From Clitopilus passeckerianus (taxonomy: Eukaryota; Basidiomycota; Agaricomycetes; Agaricales; Entolomataceae), in the NCBI GenBank assembly GCA_944990035.1, contig CALYLX010000142.1, positions 1,302,001 to 1,366,000 of the forward strand: DNA of 64,000 bases, written 5' to 3'. Every line of letters begins with the position of its first letter. The first letter of the stretch is position 1. This document shows positions 11,441 through 23,163 of this stretch, one piece after another. The notes below the pieces were generated by a model. That model ran no database searches. It saw only the letters and a list, made by a program, of their open reading frames with translations, and was not told the origin of the DNA. The position numbers and the translations under genes were made by a program.

Positions 11441-13060
11441 TTACTTGTCAGAAAGTTCAACACCTGAGTCGCTGGCAGTGTCAGCGAAAACCGGGCGGCA
11501 CTGGGCAAGACCATGGGCGTTCTTGTAGAAGAGAACATCACCCTCATCCTCGACGAACTTGCATTCCTTGTAGACACGGTAAACCTCAGCCCAGCCACCT
11601 GGGGCACCCTCAAAGCGGAGGCCTTTCTTGGCAAGGAATCCCTTCAAAGCATCAGATGCTTCCCAACTGTGAGGAAAATCAGTAACTGAATATTCTAGGA
11701 GAGAGTTAGTTATACTCACGCATTGTAGTGGGGAATCTTGCTTGAAACGTGGTGGAGGACATGAGTCTCAGAAATGCCGTTAGTGGCGTGAGCACCAAGC
11801 CAACCCCAGACTGAGCCAAGATCGCCGAGGAGGTTGCGGTCAAGAGTAGCAAGAGCACCACGAGGGAAGGTGAACTCGGGAGCACGATAATGAGGGAGGA
11901 GAGGGTCGGTGTGTTGGAGGAAGGTGATCAGGACAAGCCAGTGGTTGACCCTACGCGATCGTTAGTTATGACCGATCCAATTCGGTTTGACGATCTTTAA
12001 CGTACCAGAGGTATGGAATTAGGTAAGTAACGAGGACGGTGGAAAATCCCCACTTGTTGATGGAAACACCGATAGCAGTCAGCCAGAGGAGAATACCGAT
12101 GTCGGAAACGACGATTTGCCACCAGTGATGCGGTGAGAACATGACAGCGGCGGGCTTGAAGTCTTTGATATTGTTAAGATAGGCATGGTTACAACCAGAG
12201 AAAACACACATACGGTTGGTGCCACTGGGATACCTCTTTTGGCCAGAAGCATTCCTAATGAGGTATGCGGGCCATCCACCAAGCTGAGACAAAGTTAGGG
12301 AGCACTAGATGCGTGTCTGGTGAAGAAACGTACCAAATAGGAAGCAGAACCCATGACGGCACCGATCGGAGAGTCACCAAGAGCCTCCCAAAGCTCCTTC
12401 TTAACTTCCTCAGTGACACGGGAACCAAGGCGGTCTTCCTTAGTAGGGTCGAATTTGGGGAGATCAAGCTGGGTACGAGTGGGGGGGACGAAGACTTGGT
12501 CTTGAGTCATGTGGGCGGTGGAGGCATGGTGCTTGGCATGGGTGATACGCCAGGAGTGGTAGGGGACACCAAGTGCAGAGTGGAGGATCCAGCCAACAGT
12601 GTTGTTGATGGCCTTCGACTCAGAGAAAGCTTGATGACCGCACTCGTGTGCAATGACCCAAAGACCAGTTGCGAACAACCCAGTGAAGAAGGTGTAGAGT
12701 GCCCACAGAGCGACTCGTGCGGCAGGGTAGAGTGCAGGGTGAGGAAGAGCAACAACCGAGGGGTCAATGAAAGTGTCAAGGACCTTGGTGGTCTTCCAGA
12801 TTCCTCCAATGACGGCGAGGTCCCAGAAGCTAAAATAAAATGAGTTTCCACGCGTCAAGAGCTCCAAAGGACGAGACTAACATGTAAACCGACGACTTCA
12901 ATGCAGAGCGCTTGAAGCAATGTGCGCTGTCAACCCCAAAAGGTCAGTTCAATTGCATCTGAGAGACAAGGAGGACATACGGGATTGCATCAAGCAACTC
13001 CTTGATAGTAACGTCTGGAACGACGTAGGATGCCTGTTCGACGACGGTTTCTTTGGACAT
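11441..13060 (-). CDS. Delta-12 fatty acid desaturase (oleate desaturase)
   Basis: Seven exons (13060-12981, 12926-12882, 12829-12334, 12283-12214, 12162-12006, 11950-11720, 11666-11441) give 434 residues. The three histidine boxes of membrane di-iron desaturases are present: HECGH near residue 110, HAKHH near 147 and HVLHH near 340. The spacing and the motifs YHSWRITHAKHH and HTDPLLPHYR match fungal delta-12 enzymes, which turn oleate into linoleate in ER lipids. Hydrophobic segments surround the boxes as expected for four membrane spans. A second his-box pair after the last span keeps the metal site on the cytosolic face. No N-terminal cytochrome b5 domain is present, so electrons would come from free cytochrome b5. 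A delta-12/delta-15 dual enzyme is the main alternative. Confidence 0.92.
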
Positions 13061-13299
13061 GGTGGCCTAAGGAAAGAAGAGTAGGGACTACCTTGGTGCT
13101 TATTTATTCCCGCCATTGACAGCTGAAATTGTTCGCTTTGGGGAAGTTGGTCACGCGCTCGTGACAGCAAAATATTGATCGCGCGATTTTTTTCCAGCAG
13201 CCCTGGGGTTGGCAACGTGTTAGACGGCCTTGGAAATTCTGGGTTCGTCTACATTATATATTGTACACAATGTAGATACAAGATAACAAGATATTACAG

Positions 13300-15261
13300 T
13301 TACAATGCTGTCAGTTTCTGTGCTACACCGTCCAAGAACGAGAAGCCATCCTAGAAATCATATGCTTAGCACTTTCATTCAAGTTGTCAGAGGAGTGTAG
13401 GATCGCCTACCTTGTTTATCGTCTTCCCAGTGGTGTGTCCGGTGACCACGCTGAACTCCCGCACCATCCTTGCAACGGCGGTGACATTTGATGCACCTCG
13501 AACTTCCCTGCGCAACCGTCCGACGGTCTCTGTTTTCGTCCGAGAATCTGTTCTGGGCTCCAATACTGCCGAACGCGTCCGTGACGGCCTATCAAAAGCC
13601 TCCGATTAGTGCCTTGTATCAGGATTGTGGGGCGATCTGAGACGAACCTAAGAGGGACAACTCGTGCAGTAGGATTCTCCATTTGCGCACAAATGGTGTC
13701 CAAGAACATGGACGCTTCTTTGGTAAGGGATCGACTCTTGTTACTCTGCAAAGCCTCGATGAACTCGCGAAGCAGCTTGGCTAGTGCCTCGTTGTCAGAA
13801 GCTTTCACAGCATCTTGAGCCAACCTTGATAACCAGCGTGCTTTTGGCTCCTTTCGAACGGCTTCGAAAGCGTTTTCAGATGCTTCCGAGTCGCTGCTGA
13901 TTTCGATCACCTCGAAAGACTTAGCTGGTGCATCCTTCTTCAAGGGTTGGCCCTTCGGGTTCCCGATAACCAGTCGCGGCGTACCAGCATTCGTTCGGTC
14001 ACCCAACGCTGCTCTAGGTACAGGGTCGAGCTTCAAGTTTGCAATGCCATTCAGCACGTTCTCGACAGAGTCAGAGCCGAGGAGGGGCGTTCGCATCCTG
14101 AGCGGGTTCTTTGCTGCCACTTTGGGTTTAGGTGGTGGCCAAACGAAGGCATCGCTGTCATCGTAGCCACGCTCCACCTTGAGATCTCTGAACTCCTCAA
14201 TCCACCTGCCGTAGTCAGGCTGTTCTGCGAATTGCAGCCGCCTGCAGTACCGAAGGAACTCCTCGAACTCTGAAGGAAGGCCGTGGCAGAGCTCTTCCAG
14301 GGGCATTTGACGTTTAAGCTTCTTGAGGGCATCATGAGCTTCGTCGGTTTTCGGCACACCATTGCGCGTCCACGGCAGGCCGCGAGGCATGAGCAGATGT
14401 ATGAGCATGAGAGCCAGAGCCTCCATATCGTCACGGCGCGAGGGCACTATAACAGGACCATCAGTCTCCTTTGCTAAATGTCAGTCATGGAGACACTGAC
14501 CCTTCCCTCGACAGTGCACACCAACCGAGCTAGAATTCGCCTTGTTATTTTGAGGTAGTTCTTGGAAAGCGAAAACCCCACCTGAACCAATAGTTTCCGA
14601 TGAAGTCGCGCTTGGCATTGCTGTTTGGGATATGTCGACGCGTTTTCGGGTCAATATAGACCTTAGAAAACCCGAAGTCGATCATATACAGCAAGTCCTT
14701 CTTGGAATCTAGTCCAATGACCGAATTTCCAAGTTGAATGTCACGATGAAGAACACCTCGATTGTGCATTGTCTCTAATCGAGAGATCTATGGACTGGGC
14801 TCAGTTCCGTGGGTTCAAAACATGAGGAAGCACTTACCAGCTGCATTGCAATGCTACACACTGCGCCCATATCCATAGGCTTCTCTGGCCCGCCAACCTT
14901 TCGGTGGAGCGAGTCCAAACTTGACCCAAGAAGGTCAATAGCAAGGTAATCCCACTGGCCATAAACACCAGCGTCCCAGAGTGTAGGCATTCCTGTTCCG
15001 CCTTGCAGGAATGGATAAATGTAGCGCTCATAACGATTCGTAGGGCATTCGTGATCTACGTCTTGAACTTTGAGGGCCACTTTCTGGTTGGTATGAACAT
15101 TGGTGGCGATGAATATAGAACCTTTAACAGCACCATTGGACAACTGTATAAACCATGTTTGAAACAGAACAATCCTCACCAGAGTATCCTGAGCCTAGAT
15201 GGTTTCCCAGAAACCAGTTCTGGATTCTAGCTGGTATGACTGGCTTTCCGTCGTTTCCCAT
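13300..15261 (-). CDS. Casein kinase 1-like protein kinase
   Basis: Seven exons (15261-15180, 15121-14838, 14787-14582, 14529-14501, 14446-13648, 13588-13411, 13350-13300) give 542 residues. The kinase lobe occupies residues 10-300: Gly loop LGSGYSG, Lys in VALKVQDVDHE, catalytic loop HRDIQLGN, metal site DFGFSK, and the CK1 segment RDFIGNYWFSS followed by RRDDMEALALMLIHLL. The catalytic-loop lysine of the usual HRDIKPDN is Gln here, so activity may be altered. The 240-residue tail is Ser/Lys-rich with a conserved end, ASNVTAVARMVREF. The class is an expanded CK1-like family in Agaricomycetes with unknown substrates. The last two introns were placed so that this conserved tail is retained. 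Confidence 0.85.
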
Positions 15262-15990
15262 GTCTCCGAAATGTGTGCAGATGTTGGTAGGTTCAGTTCA
15301 AGCGAGAAGAACGTAAATCGTGTCAATGGGCCACTAAATATCCTATGGCCGGTAGAGATGGTATTTCCGCCCGTGCTCGCACCGTGTATTTTCAGAGAGC
15401 AGTCAATGAGAATGGTGAGTCGTGCAACGACGAAGGCGTGTAGGGAGGCGTGTTCGTCGAACTGACAGCAACGTCGAGTCGAACACGGAACAATTGCCTC
15501 GAACCTGAAAACGCGTCTGGTCACGTGCAAACGCGATCGACAATTCAATAGCCACGTGCGTAATCTCCGTTTCGGTCAGAACGGCTGGCACGACCCAGTA
15601 CTTCAGAAGACCACCACACACAGCTTTCAAATTTGAATGAAACCGATTGGACGAAGGCTCGTCTATAGAACGGTTTACCTGGAAAATTTTAACCTGCCAA
15701 ATGTCTCCGAATGGACGAGGCTCGGCCCCAGAAAAATAGTCAAGAACCAACCTTTTCATCATATCAGTTCTAATTCCCGCGTCACCGCTGTGATAAAGCG
15801 CTCCAGTTAAAAACAAAACAGGCCTCGGCTGGGCTGGATAGGCTATCGATACCCTCCAATGGCCTTATGTAACTTTCGTATCTCCTTTTGACGTCATGTC
15901 AGTGAACACCCGCTGTCTGACCCAGTCAGAAACATATAAGAGTTCCTTAGAATCGAATGGAAACCCACAATTCCTTTCCTCTCCGTAATC
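15262..15990. promoter_or_regulatory. Divergent region between CK1-like kinase and pyruvate decarboxylase
   Basis: No gene seen. Two CACGTG E-boxes lie near 15521 and 15554. The last 100 bp before the pyruvate decarboxylase start contain TATAAG (about 15936), a plausible TATA element. Confidence 0.4.
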
Positions 15991-18414
15991 ATGTCTTCCA
16001 CTCAGTCCTCCTCTGCTCTGCAGGCTGAAATCAACCGTCTCCGACTCGAGTTACACACACTCAAGAAGGATCAAGGTCAAGAAACTGTCACCATAGCGGA
16101 CTACATCCTCAAGCGACTGGAACAGCTTGGCGTTCAAGTAGGTTGATCTTGCACTGAGGAGAATCATCTCTGACGAATCTATCTTAGCGTATTTTTGGTG
16201 TACCAGGAGATTTCAACCTTGGTTTCCTCGTATGATCCCCACAAGCCTAGATTCTTTTATGACCTCATCATTCCATAGGATTACATCGAAGATAACAAAA
16301 ATATCGATTGGGTAGGAAACTGGTAAGCTTCTCTCGTGATACTCATTGCGTAAAGAACTCATATGGGCCCAGCAACGAACTCAATGCAGCCTACGCCGCC
16401 GACGGTTATGCTCGTGTAAAGGAACATTCTCCCGGAGTTCTTGTAACAACGCGAGTTGATCTATCTTCTGGCGAGATGCAAAAAGCTCACTGGTGCTTAG
16501 GTTTGGCGTCGGAGAACTCTCCGCCATCAATGGAATCGCTGGAGGTAGTGGACGATCCTCAGAGAAATGTACCTTGTTCTTAGACTTTTCCAGCATTCTC
16601 GGAAATGGTACCAATTCTGCACATTGTTGGCGTACCCAACACTACGCTCCAAAAGACGAAGCCAATGCTGCATCATACTCTCGGTGATGGAAGGCACGTT
16701 CTGATAGACGATCCGCTTCGGCCAGGTCTAACATCTTTGCTAGATATGATGCATATCTCAAGTCTGCCGCCCAGATCACATTCTCTCAGATGGTTATCAA
16801 AAACAAGGAAGAAGCCGCATCAAAGATTGACCAGTCACTGGCAAACGCGATTACCAGGGTACGGTTACTCGCAAAGATGAAGGAACACAATTTCATGGTT
16901 CTCATAGGCCCGGCCCGTTTATCTCACTCTTCCCACCGACTTGGTCAACGTGAAGATATCCGCGGAGCGTCTGGGTACCCCTATACCACGTGGCCCACCT
17001 CACAATGACGAAGCTGTCGAGGATTATGTTCTTGAACTAATTGGGAAGTTGTTTGCAGAGGCCAAGGGAGACGCTGTTGTCCTTGTCGATGCTTGCGCAG
17101 TTCGTCATGATGTACGAAAGGAATTGAAAGAGTTCTGCCTTAGAACCGGTTTCCCAGTGTACGCCGCTCCCATGGGGAAAACTGCCGTGGACGAGAATTA
17201 TGAACGTTATGGGGGAGTGAGTGCCTTTCCAAAATAGAGGGCGCCTATTCTCACATTTCCTTAGATTTACCTTGGTAGCATCAGCCATCCTGACATCAAG
17301 GGGAAGGTAGAAGGCGCCAGGCTTATCCTCTCTGTTGGTGGGGTGCTGAGCGACTTCAACACTGGCAACTTCTCGTACAACATTCCTACTAAGCGTACCA
17401 TCGAGCTGCACTCAGACCACATAAAAGTTCAATATGCGGCATTCCCGGGCATTGGCATGAAGCAGATCTTCCCTAAACTTACCGAGAAGCTGGCCAGCTA
17501 TTACGACGCCGCTTCAAAGATTCCTGTCCATAGGTTTGCATTAGAGGTGCCGACTGAGGACAACCAAGTCATCTCCCATACGTACTTCTGGGCTCGCGTT
17601 GGCAAGTTCTTCCAGCCTAAGGACGTCATCGTCACTGAAACTGGTATGTCACGCTGTTGAGATTACCTTGAACCATTGACCATTCCCACTAGGCACCTCA
17701 AACTTTGGTATTTCTGACGTGCCTCTTCCGAAGGAGTCTGTGCTGGTGAGCCAGATCTTGTGGGGAAGTATAGGATGGTCTGTTGGTAGGCTTACATGTC
17801 CCCCATCTGTACTCCCTTTGCTTATTCTGTCTGTAGGAAGTGCTCTCGGTGCTGCACTCGCTGCCCAAGAATCTGGTAAAGGAAGGACTATCCTGTTCAT
17901 CGGTGACGGTAGCCTGTGAGTATAGATAGCATCGTCCCAGCGTTCATACTCATGTAGGTGGTAGGCAATTGACGGTTCAAGAGATCTCGACGATGATGAG
18001 GAAGGGCGCCACCCCTATCATCTTCGTTCTGAACAACAAGGGTTATACTATCGAGAGATATATTCACGGCAAACACAGGTGCGTCGGAACACGACCCTTT
18101 GAGCCTTATGCCAATCTCCACCTAGGAAATACAACGACATTGCGGAGTGGGACTATCCCAATCTCCTGAAAGTCCTTGGAGACCGTGACGGAGCCACGAC
18201 TCGGACGTATACTGTCAACAACAAGAAAGAACTCGATCAACTGCTCAACGATGCAACGTTCGCAAAGGCAGACTGCGTTCAGCTCGTAGAAGTGATGATG
18301 GATCCCATGGATGCTCCGAGAGCTCTAAAAGTCCAGGCGGAGATGAGTGGAAAGATCAATGCATATGAGGCAGCTGTTGAAGAGGGCATGAAGCAGGCGA
18401 CGTCGACCGCTTGA
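15991..18414 (+). CDS. Pyruvate decarboxylase
   Basis: Thirteen exons give 610 residues: 15991-16137, 16188-16229, 16279-16322, 16373-16450, 16501-16544, 16594-16693, 16744-16858, 16908-17216, 17265-17643, 17693-17785, 17837-17915, 17965-18078, 18126-18414. The enzyme is a thiamine-diphosphate decarboxylase: the cofactor-activating Glu lies in [32 protein letters not shown] and [15 protein letters not shown] are typical of the family. The metal/ThDP motif is GDGSLQLTVQE to [13 protein letters not shown]. It converts pyruvate to acetaldehyde in the cytosol, the first step of ethanol formation. Introns 16451-16500 and 16694-16743 begin with GC. Conserved residues on both sides force these junctions. 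A related 2-keto acid decarboxylase such as indolepyruvate decarboxylase cannot be fully excluded. Confidence 0.92.
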
Positions 18415-18604
18415 GGAGATTCCAAATCTGTCACCCAAAAGTTGTATTAAATGTAATATTAACGTTTAGACATATGGACTTGGTTTCAGGAGCCACTAAA
18501 TCGGCCTCTTTGATTAACTCTCTGCGGTTCTACCAAATTTTCCCCGAATGCATCAAGTCTGAGTTTGGGACGTTCCAAGCCCCTTGCAGGCAAACAAAAA
18601 ATAG

Positions 18605-18614
18605 AAAAAAAAAA
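18605..18614 (-). terminator. Pol III terminator of tRNA-Asp
   Basis: Ten consecutive T on the transcribed sense strand directly follow the tRNA-Asp 3' end. Confidence 0.8.
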
Positions 18615-18615
18615 T

Positions 18616-18687
18616 CTCTCTGCCTGGGAGTCGAACCCAGCTTTCGCGCGTGACAGGCGCGTGTACTAACCGATATACTAGCAGAGA
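18616..18687 (-). tRNA. tRNA-Asp (GTC)
   Basis: A complete cloverleaf without an intron reads on the minus strand. The acceptor arms TCTCTGC and GCAGAGA pair. The anticodon stem CGCGC/GCGCG encloses the loop CTGTCAC, giving anticodon GTC. The T arm is CTGGG-TTCGACT-CCCAG. A run of ten T follows at the 3' side (18605-18614), a good Pol III terminator. Confidence 0.95.
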
Positions 18688-18812
18688 TGTTCATTGCTTT
18701 ACCATAGACATATATGACCAGTTTTGAATGGCAAGGACCGGCAATTGAACCGTGTCTTTAACCGGCTCGAAGTTCACTGACTTCGAGTTTGGTCTTCCTC
18801 CAACCGACAACC

Positions 18813-19878
18813 ATGTCGTCGAAAAACTCTGGAAACGTCACAGATCTCGCACTGGGCTTTGTGGGATCGACTCTTCCTCAGTCAGAAACAGTCGACCATG
18901 CCGTCCGATACTTCAACTCATGGTCCGGAAATGAGTGAGTACCATGTTGCCCCGACCTCTGTCAAATGACGTCTAAAGGATTTGCATTCTAGCAAGCTAA
19001 TGATGGTACATATCTACCCGTTGCCGACGTCCCCATGACTTTGCTTAAACACCCATGTAGTTGCTTCAATATGGTTCGAAGCTGCTTATACCACTCCTCC
19101 AACGTCGGGCAGAGATCCAGTTCGTGGCGGGCAAACGTGCAGCACCCGTGTCATCCTCGAAGGATGGGTTGAGTACCTTTGCCAGCGAACTCAGCCTTAC
19201 AAGACGGATTTCAGGATTCTGGGGTATGTTTGCTTCATTCCAGCGGTCATGCTTGTCCTCTGACGGTATTCCCAGGTATCCTTGCAATTGTGAGGGGCTT
19301 GACAGCTCTGGAACGGAACAAGTCTCCTTCGCGCTTCCATCTCAACATTCAACGGCTTCAAGGCCTATCAATGCTAGCCTTCTACCCTCTGGATTTCCTC
19401 AATTACTTTGGGTCAGGCTCAAAGCCTCTATTGCGCGGTGTGTCCCCGAAGACCGCTGGCCTTGTTGGCCTCTGGAGTGTCCGAGCGTGGGCGGCCTATG
19501 TTGCTCTGCAGATTATCGCTTCTTTGAGAGACTTGCGTGATCTCATGAACGCACCAAGGGTCGATGAGGTGGCGTTCCAGAGGCAGAAACATGGCATTTT
19601 GTGCCAGCTCATCTCGGACGTTATCCGCGTCCCTGTGATTCTTCATTGGTGAGTACCCTCAAGGATGGCTCCGAGTTACCGGCTAATGGCCAATCTAAAT
19701 CAGGTCTATAATTGGAGGCTTGTATAAGAATGAAGTATGTGGTATTTATCGGATGTGGTGTTATCATATACTGATTACTTGCTAATAGTTCTGGACCGAC
19801 TTCCTCTCCTTTGTTTCTGGCGTTGTCGCATTCCGTGGCGGATGGGAAGCCAGCCGAATCCCTCCCCCTCCAGTTTAG
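18813..19878 (+). CDS. PEX11-family peroxisomal membrane protein
   Basis: Six exons (18813-18934, 18993-19005, 19061-19223, 19276-19648, 19704-19734, 19789-19878) give 263 residues. The N-terminal part, with ETVDHAVRYFNSWSGNDKL and LLQYGSKLLIPLL, is the amphipathic PEX11 helix region. Later come hydrophobic segments such as LVGLWSVRAWAAYVALQIIA and a C-terminal GGLYKNEFWTDFLSF with a short cytosolic tail. PEX11 proteins elongate and divide peroxisomes. Exon 2 is only 13 bases. The protein is close to the PEX11C branch by length and layout, but the subtype is inference. The gene follows tRNA-Asp at 126 bp. Confidence 0.85.
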
Positions 19879-20075
19879 GATATGATCATCTACTATAGGT
19901 GTAGTTTCTCAAAAGCAGAGAGCTGTCGGTTGTTGAATTATCTTGAAAGTATCATATACCAATTGAATATTGTCGTTAGATTGCACTTGCGCCGCAACCA
20001 CCTTCGCGGTAGATTAGATTAGATCCATGTAACTTGCGAAAAATTACGTGTTTTTGCCCCGTCATCACTTCTTCC

Positions 20076-23012
20076 ATGGCACTACGCGCAGGACCGCGAA
20101 ACTTGCCTTTGCTTCGCCCAAGAGTTGTTCTACGATGGAGTGGCGCTCTTGCAGTCGGGCTTGCAGCCACAGGCGGTAACCTGCGATCATTTACAAGTCA
20201 CGATGGTGCTATTCGAGCCGGGCTGGCGCGTACTAGCCGGACCTTCATACGGTCACTTGCAACAACTGTTAACTCACCTCTATTCACATTCTCATCTGGC
20301 TCAGATATGGCGTCTCAGACTACTTATGATATACCCCAGCCTCCGCTGAAATGGGACCACGCACCTGAGGAAATTGAAAGAATCACGAAAGAGCTAATTG
20401 CGAAGGATCGCGCAATGCTGGATAAGGTCGGCAAGCTGGAGCCCAAGGACTGCACTTTTGAATCGGTACGTTTGGTTCGCCTCTTACAAGCCTCAGAGGT
20501 TCTAAGAATGTAACTCCTAGGTCTTCGTAAGTTCCGAGGTCATCATCGATCACTCATCCGCTCAATGTCCTATAGGTCGAACTCGCAAATGGTGAAGCTG
20601 CGATGGAAACTGACTGCGAACCTCTCGCATTCTATCAAAACGTTTCGACAAACAAGGAGCTTCGAGACGCATCCAATGCCGCAGAAGTCCTCATGCGCGA
20701 TTACGGTGTCGAATCATCCATGCGTTTGGATGTCTATCAAGCCAAGTTGAATGCTCAGAAGCACTTGAAGGAATCTGGAAAGTGGGACAAACTCAGCCCT
20801 GAAGAGCAACGCTTGGTGGAGAAGATGGTAAGCGATTATATTTCTGAGTTCTGGCCCCTCATCCGATCTGAGAATAGGTGTTGGACGGCACCCGTGCTGG
20901 ACTTGGACTTCCTGACAAGCAACGTGAAGAAGTTGGTAGCCTCAAGAAGGAGCTTTCACAAGCCTGCCTCCAGTTTAGCGTACGTAATTATTCTATCTTT
21001 GTTCGTGATGTGGCGTTTACTGGGGATTTAACAGAAAAACTTCAACGAGGAGAACGTAAGTCTGTTCACCTGCGGCGAACCTACTCAGTGCTGATCGGCT
21101 TATTTTCAGGGTGTCATCAGCCTCACCGAAGCTGAACTTGAAGGAGTGCCTAAAGATGTCGTCTCTGGTTATACCAAGCGTACAGTGGACGGCAAGGACC
21201 TCTACGACGTCACCTTCAAGACTCCAGACATCTTCCCTGTCGTATGTGTCATGTTTCACTCTGGCAAACATATTCGTAACCTCATTTACTTATCAGTTCA
21301 AATTTGCTGTGAACCCTGATGTCAGGAAACGCGCCCAAGAAGCACATGAATCCCGCCTGGAAGTAAATGTCCCTATTCTTTCCAAGATTTTGGACCTTCG
21401 TCGCCAGATTTGTGCAATCCTTGGCTATAAGACCTGGGCCGATTATATCACCGAGGTCAAGATGATCAAATCTGGTGAAGGCATAGAGAAGGTATTCACC
21501 CTTTCCCTTTGAAAATCACCCCTATTTTGACCGGGCTTCCCCAGTTCACCGATGACCTTCTCGCCAAACTGCGACCACTTGGTCTCAAGGAGATGGGCAT
21601 TCTCAACGGATTGAAGAAGAAGGAGCACGAAGCTCGTGGCTTCCCCGCTGATCCCAACTTTAACATCTGGGACTACCGCTACTATGACCGCAAGTACATC
21701 GAGGAGACTCTGTCCTTAGATGATTCGCTTGTAAAGGAATACTTCCCCGTCTCAGTTGTGGTCCCTGCCATTCTGTCCATCTATCAGAATCTCCTCAGTG
21801 TGAGATTCGAGGAGGCAAAGGATGCTACTAAGTGGCACCAAGGTGGGTGACATCGTGGGCTTCTAAGGCCACAGGTGACTGACTGGTACGTTCTCAGATG
21901 TGCAGGTCTTCTCTGTCTGGGAGAAAGACGCCAAGGACTCGTCTGGCTTTATCGGCTACTGCTATCTTGACCTCTTCCCTCGTGGTTTGTATATTCTGTA
22001 TCTATCCCAGCCTCGTCTAATCTGACTCCCCTCTTCAGAGGCCAAGTACTCTCATGCTGCTGTCTGGCCCATCCTTGGAGGCTATGACACACCTTCTGGC
22101 AAGCGCCAATACCCCGTCACCGCCATGGTGGCCAACTTGGCCAAGCCTACACCTGACAAGCCTGCTTTGATGAGGCATGACGATGTTGTAACCTTCTTCC
22201 ACGAGATGGGCCATGTTTTCCATGGCTTGTTGAGTAAGACCAAGTTCCAGAGGTTCCACGGAACGAGGTTCGTCGCTTCCTCCACTTCCTTCCAACCAGT
22301 GTTAACTAATTATTACCCGGACAGCGTTGCTCGCGACTTTGTTGAAGCACCTTCTCAGATGCTGGAGAACTGGTGCTGGGAGCCTAAAGTTCTTTCCCAA
22401 ATGTCTTCGCACTACAAGACCCAAGAACCTCTCTCCCCCGAACTCATCGACAAGATCATCAAGAGTCGATACGTCAACGTCGGGTTGTTCTACCTCCGCC
22501 AACTGTTCTTCGCCAGGTTTGATCTATTCGTACATACTGACAAGAGTGCGTACTCCAGCCCTCGTCAAACGTTGTGTAGCTGACGGTTATTGAATTGAAT
22601 AGACGGCAGCGAGGACTATACCAAGCTCTGGACCGACATGAGGGAGAAGATCTCACTCGTCAAGAGCGGTAAGCCTTGTCCCGGCCAGGGCACATTCGGC
22701 CACATCACGGGCGGGTACGATGCCGGCTACTATGGCTACGTCTACTCTCTTGTCTTCGCTGCTGATATGTACGGTGAGTATTCTGGTTTACATCTAACGA
22801 AAATGCCCGTATTGACCAAGGACGTTTCAGCAACGGTTTTCAAAGCTGATCCCCTGGACCCTGCTCGTGGCAAGCAATACCGAGACAAGATCCTTCGTCC
22901 CGGAGGAAGCCGCGAGGAACTGGACTCGTTGGAGGACTTCCTCGGTCGCCCACCCAACAATGAGGCGTTCACGAGGGAACTGTTCGGTGCTGAACCTAGC
23001 GCTAATCTCTAA
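20076..23012 (+). CDS. M3 family oligopeptidase (thimet/saccharolysin type)
   Basis: Thirteen exons give 761 residues: 20076-20465, 20521-20526, 20576-20827, 20878-20979, 21035-21055, 21110-21241, 21297-21491, 21545-21842, 21898-21984, 22039-22267, 22325-22545, 22603-22773, 22831-23012. The zinc site is FHEMGHVFHGLLS, with the third ligand in FVEAPSQMLENW. The C-terminal HITGGYDAGYYGYVYS is the substrate-binding loop of thimet, saccharolysin and neurolysin-type enzymes, which cut short cytosolic or mitochondrial peptides. The first 76 residues are Arg- and Ala-rich with few acids, like a mitochondrial presequence. An in-frame second ATG at 20307 (MASQTTYD) would give a cytosolic form. Exon 2 has six bases (Val-Phe). 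Confidence 0.92.
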
Positions 23013-23163
23013 GATGTCATTCACTCGAACCAATGTAAAATAATGATAATGAGTTGAGGAAGTTTGAATATAAACAGATTTATTCTACTTGAAATACAAC
23101 TTGAACCCCTATTTAGAAATAATCATAAAGCGAATAGAATAGAAAGAAATGAGTTTCAGAAGG

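Noticed and set aside
15403..15816. 137-codon minus-strand frame upstream of the CK1-like kinase
   Set aside because: Composition is not coding-like, no conserved motif is present, and it lies in the divergent promoter region.
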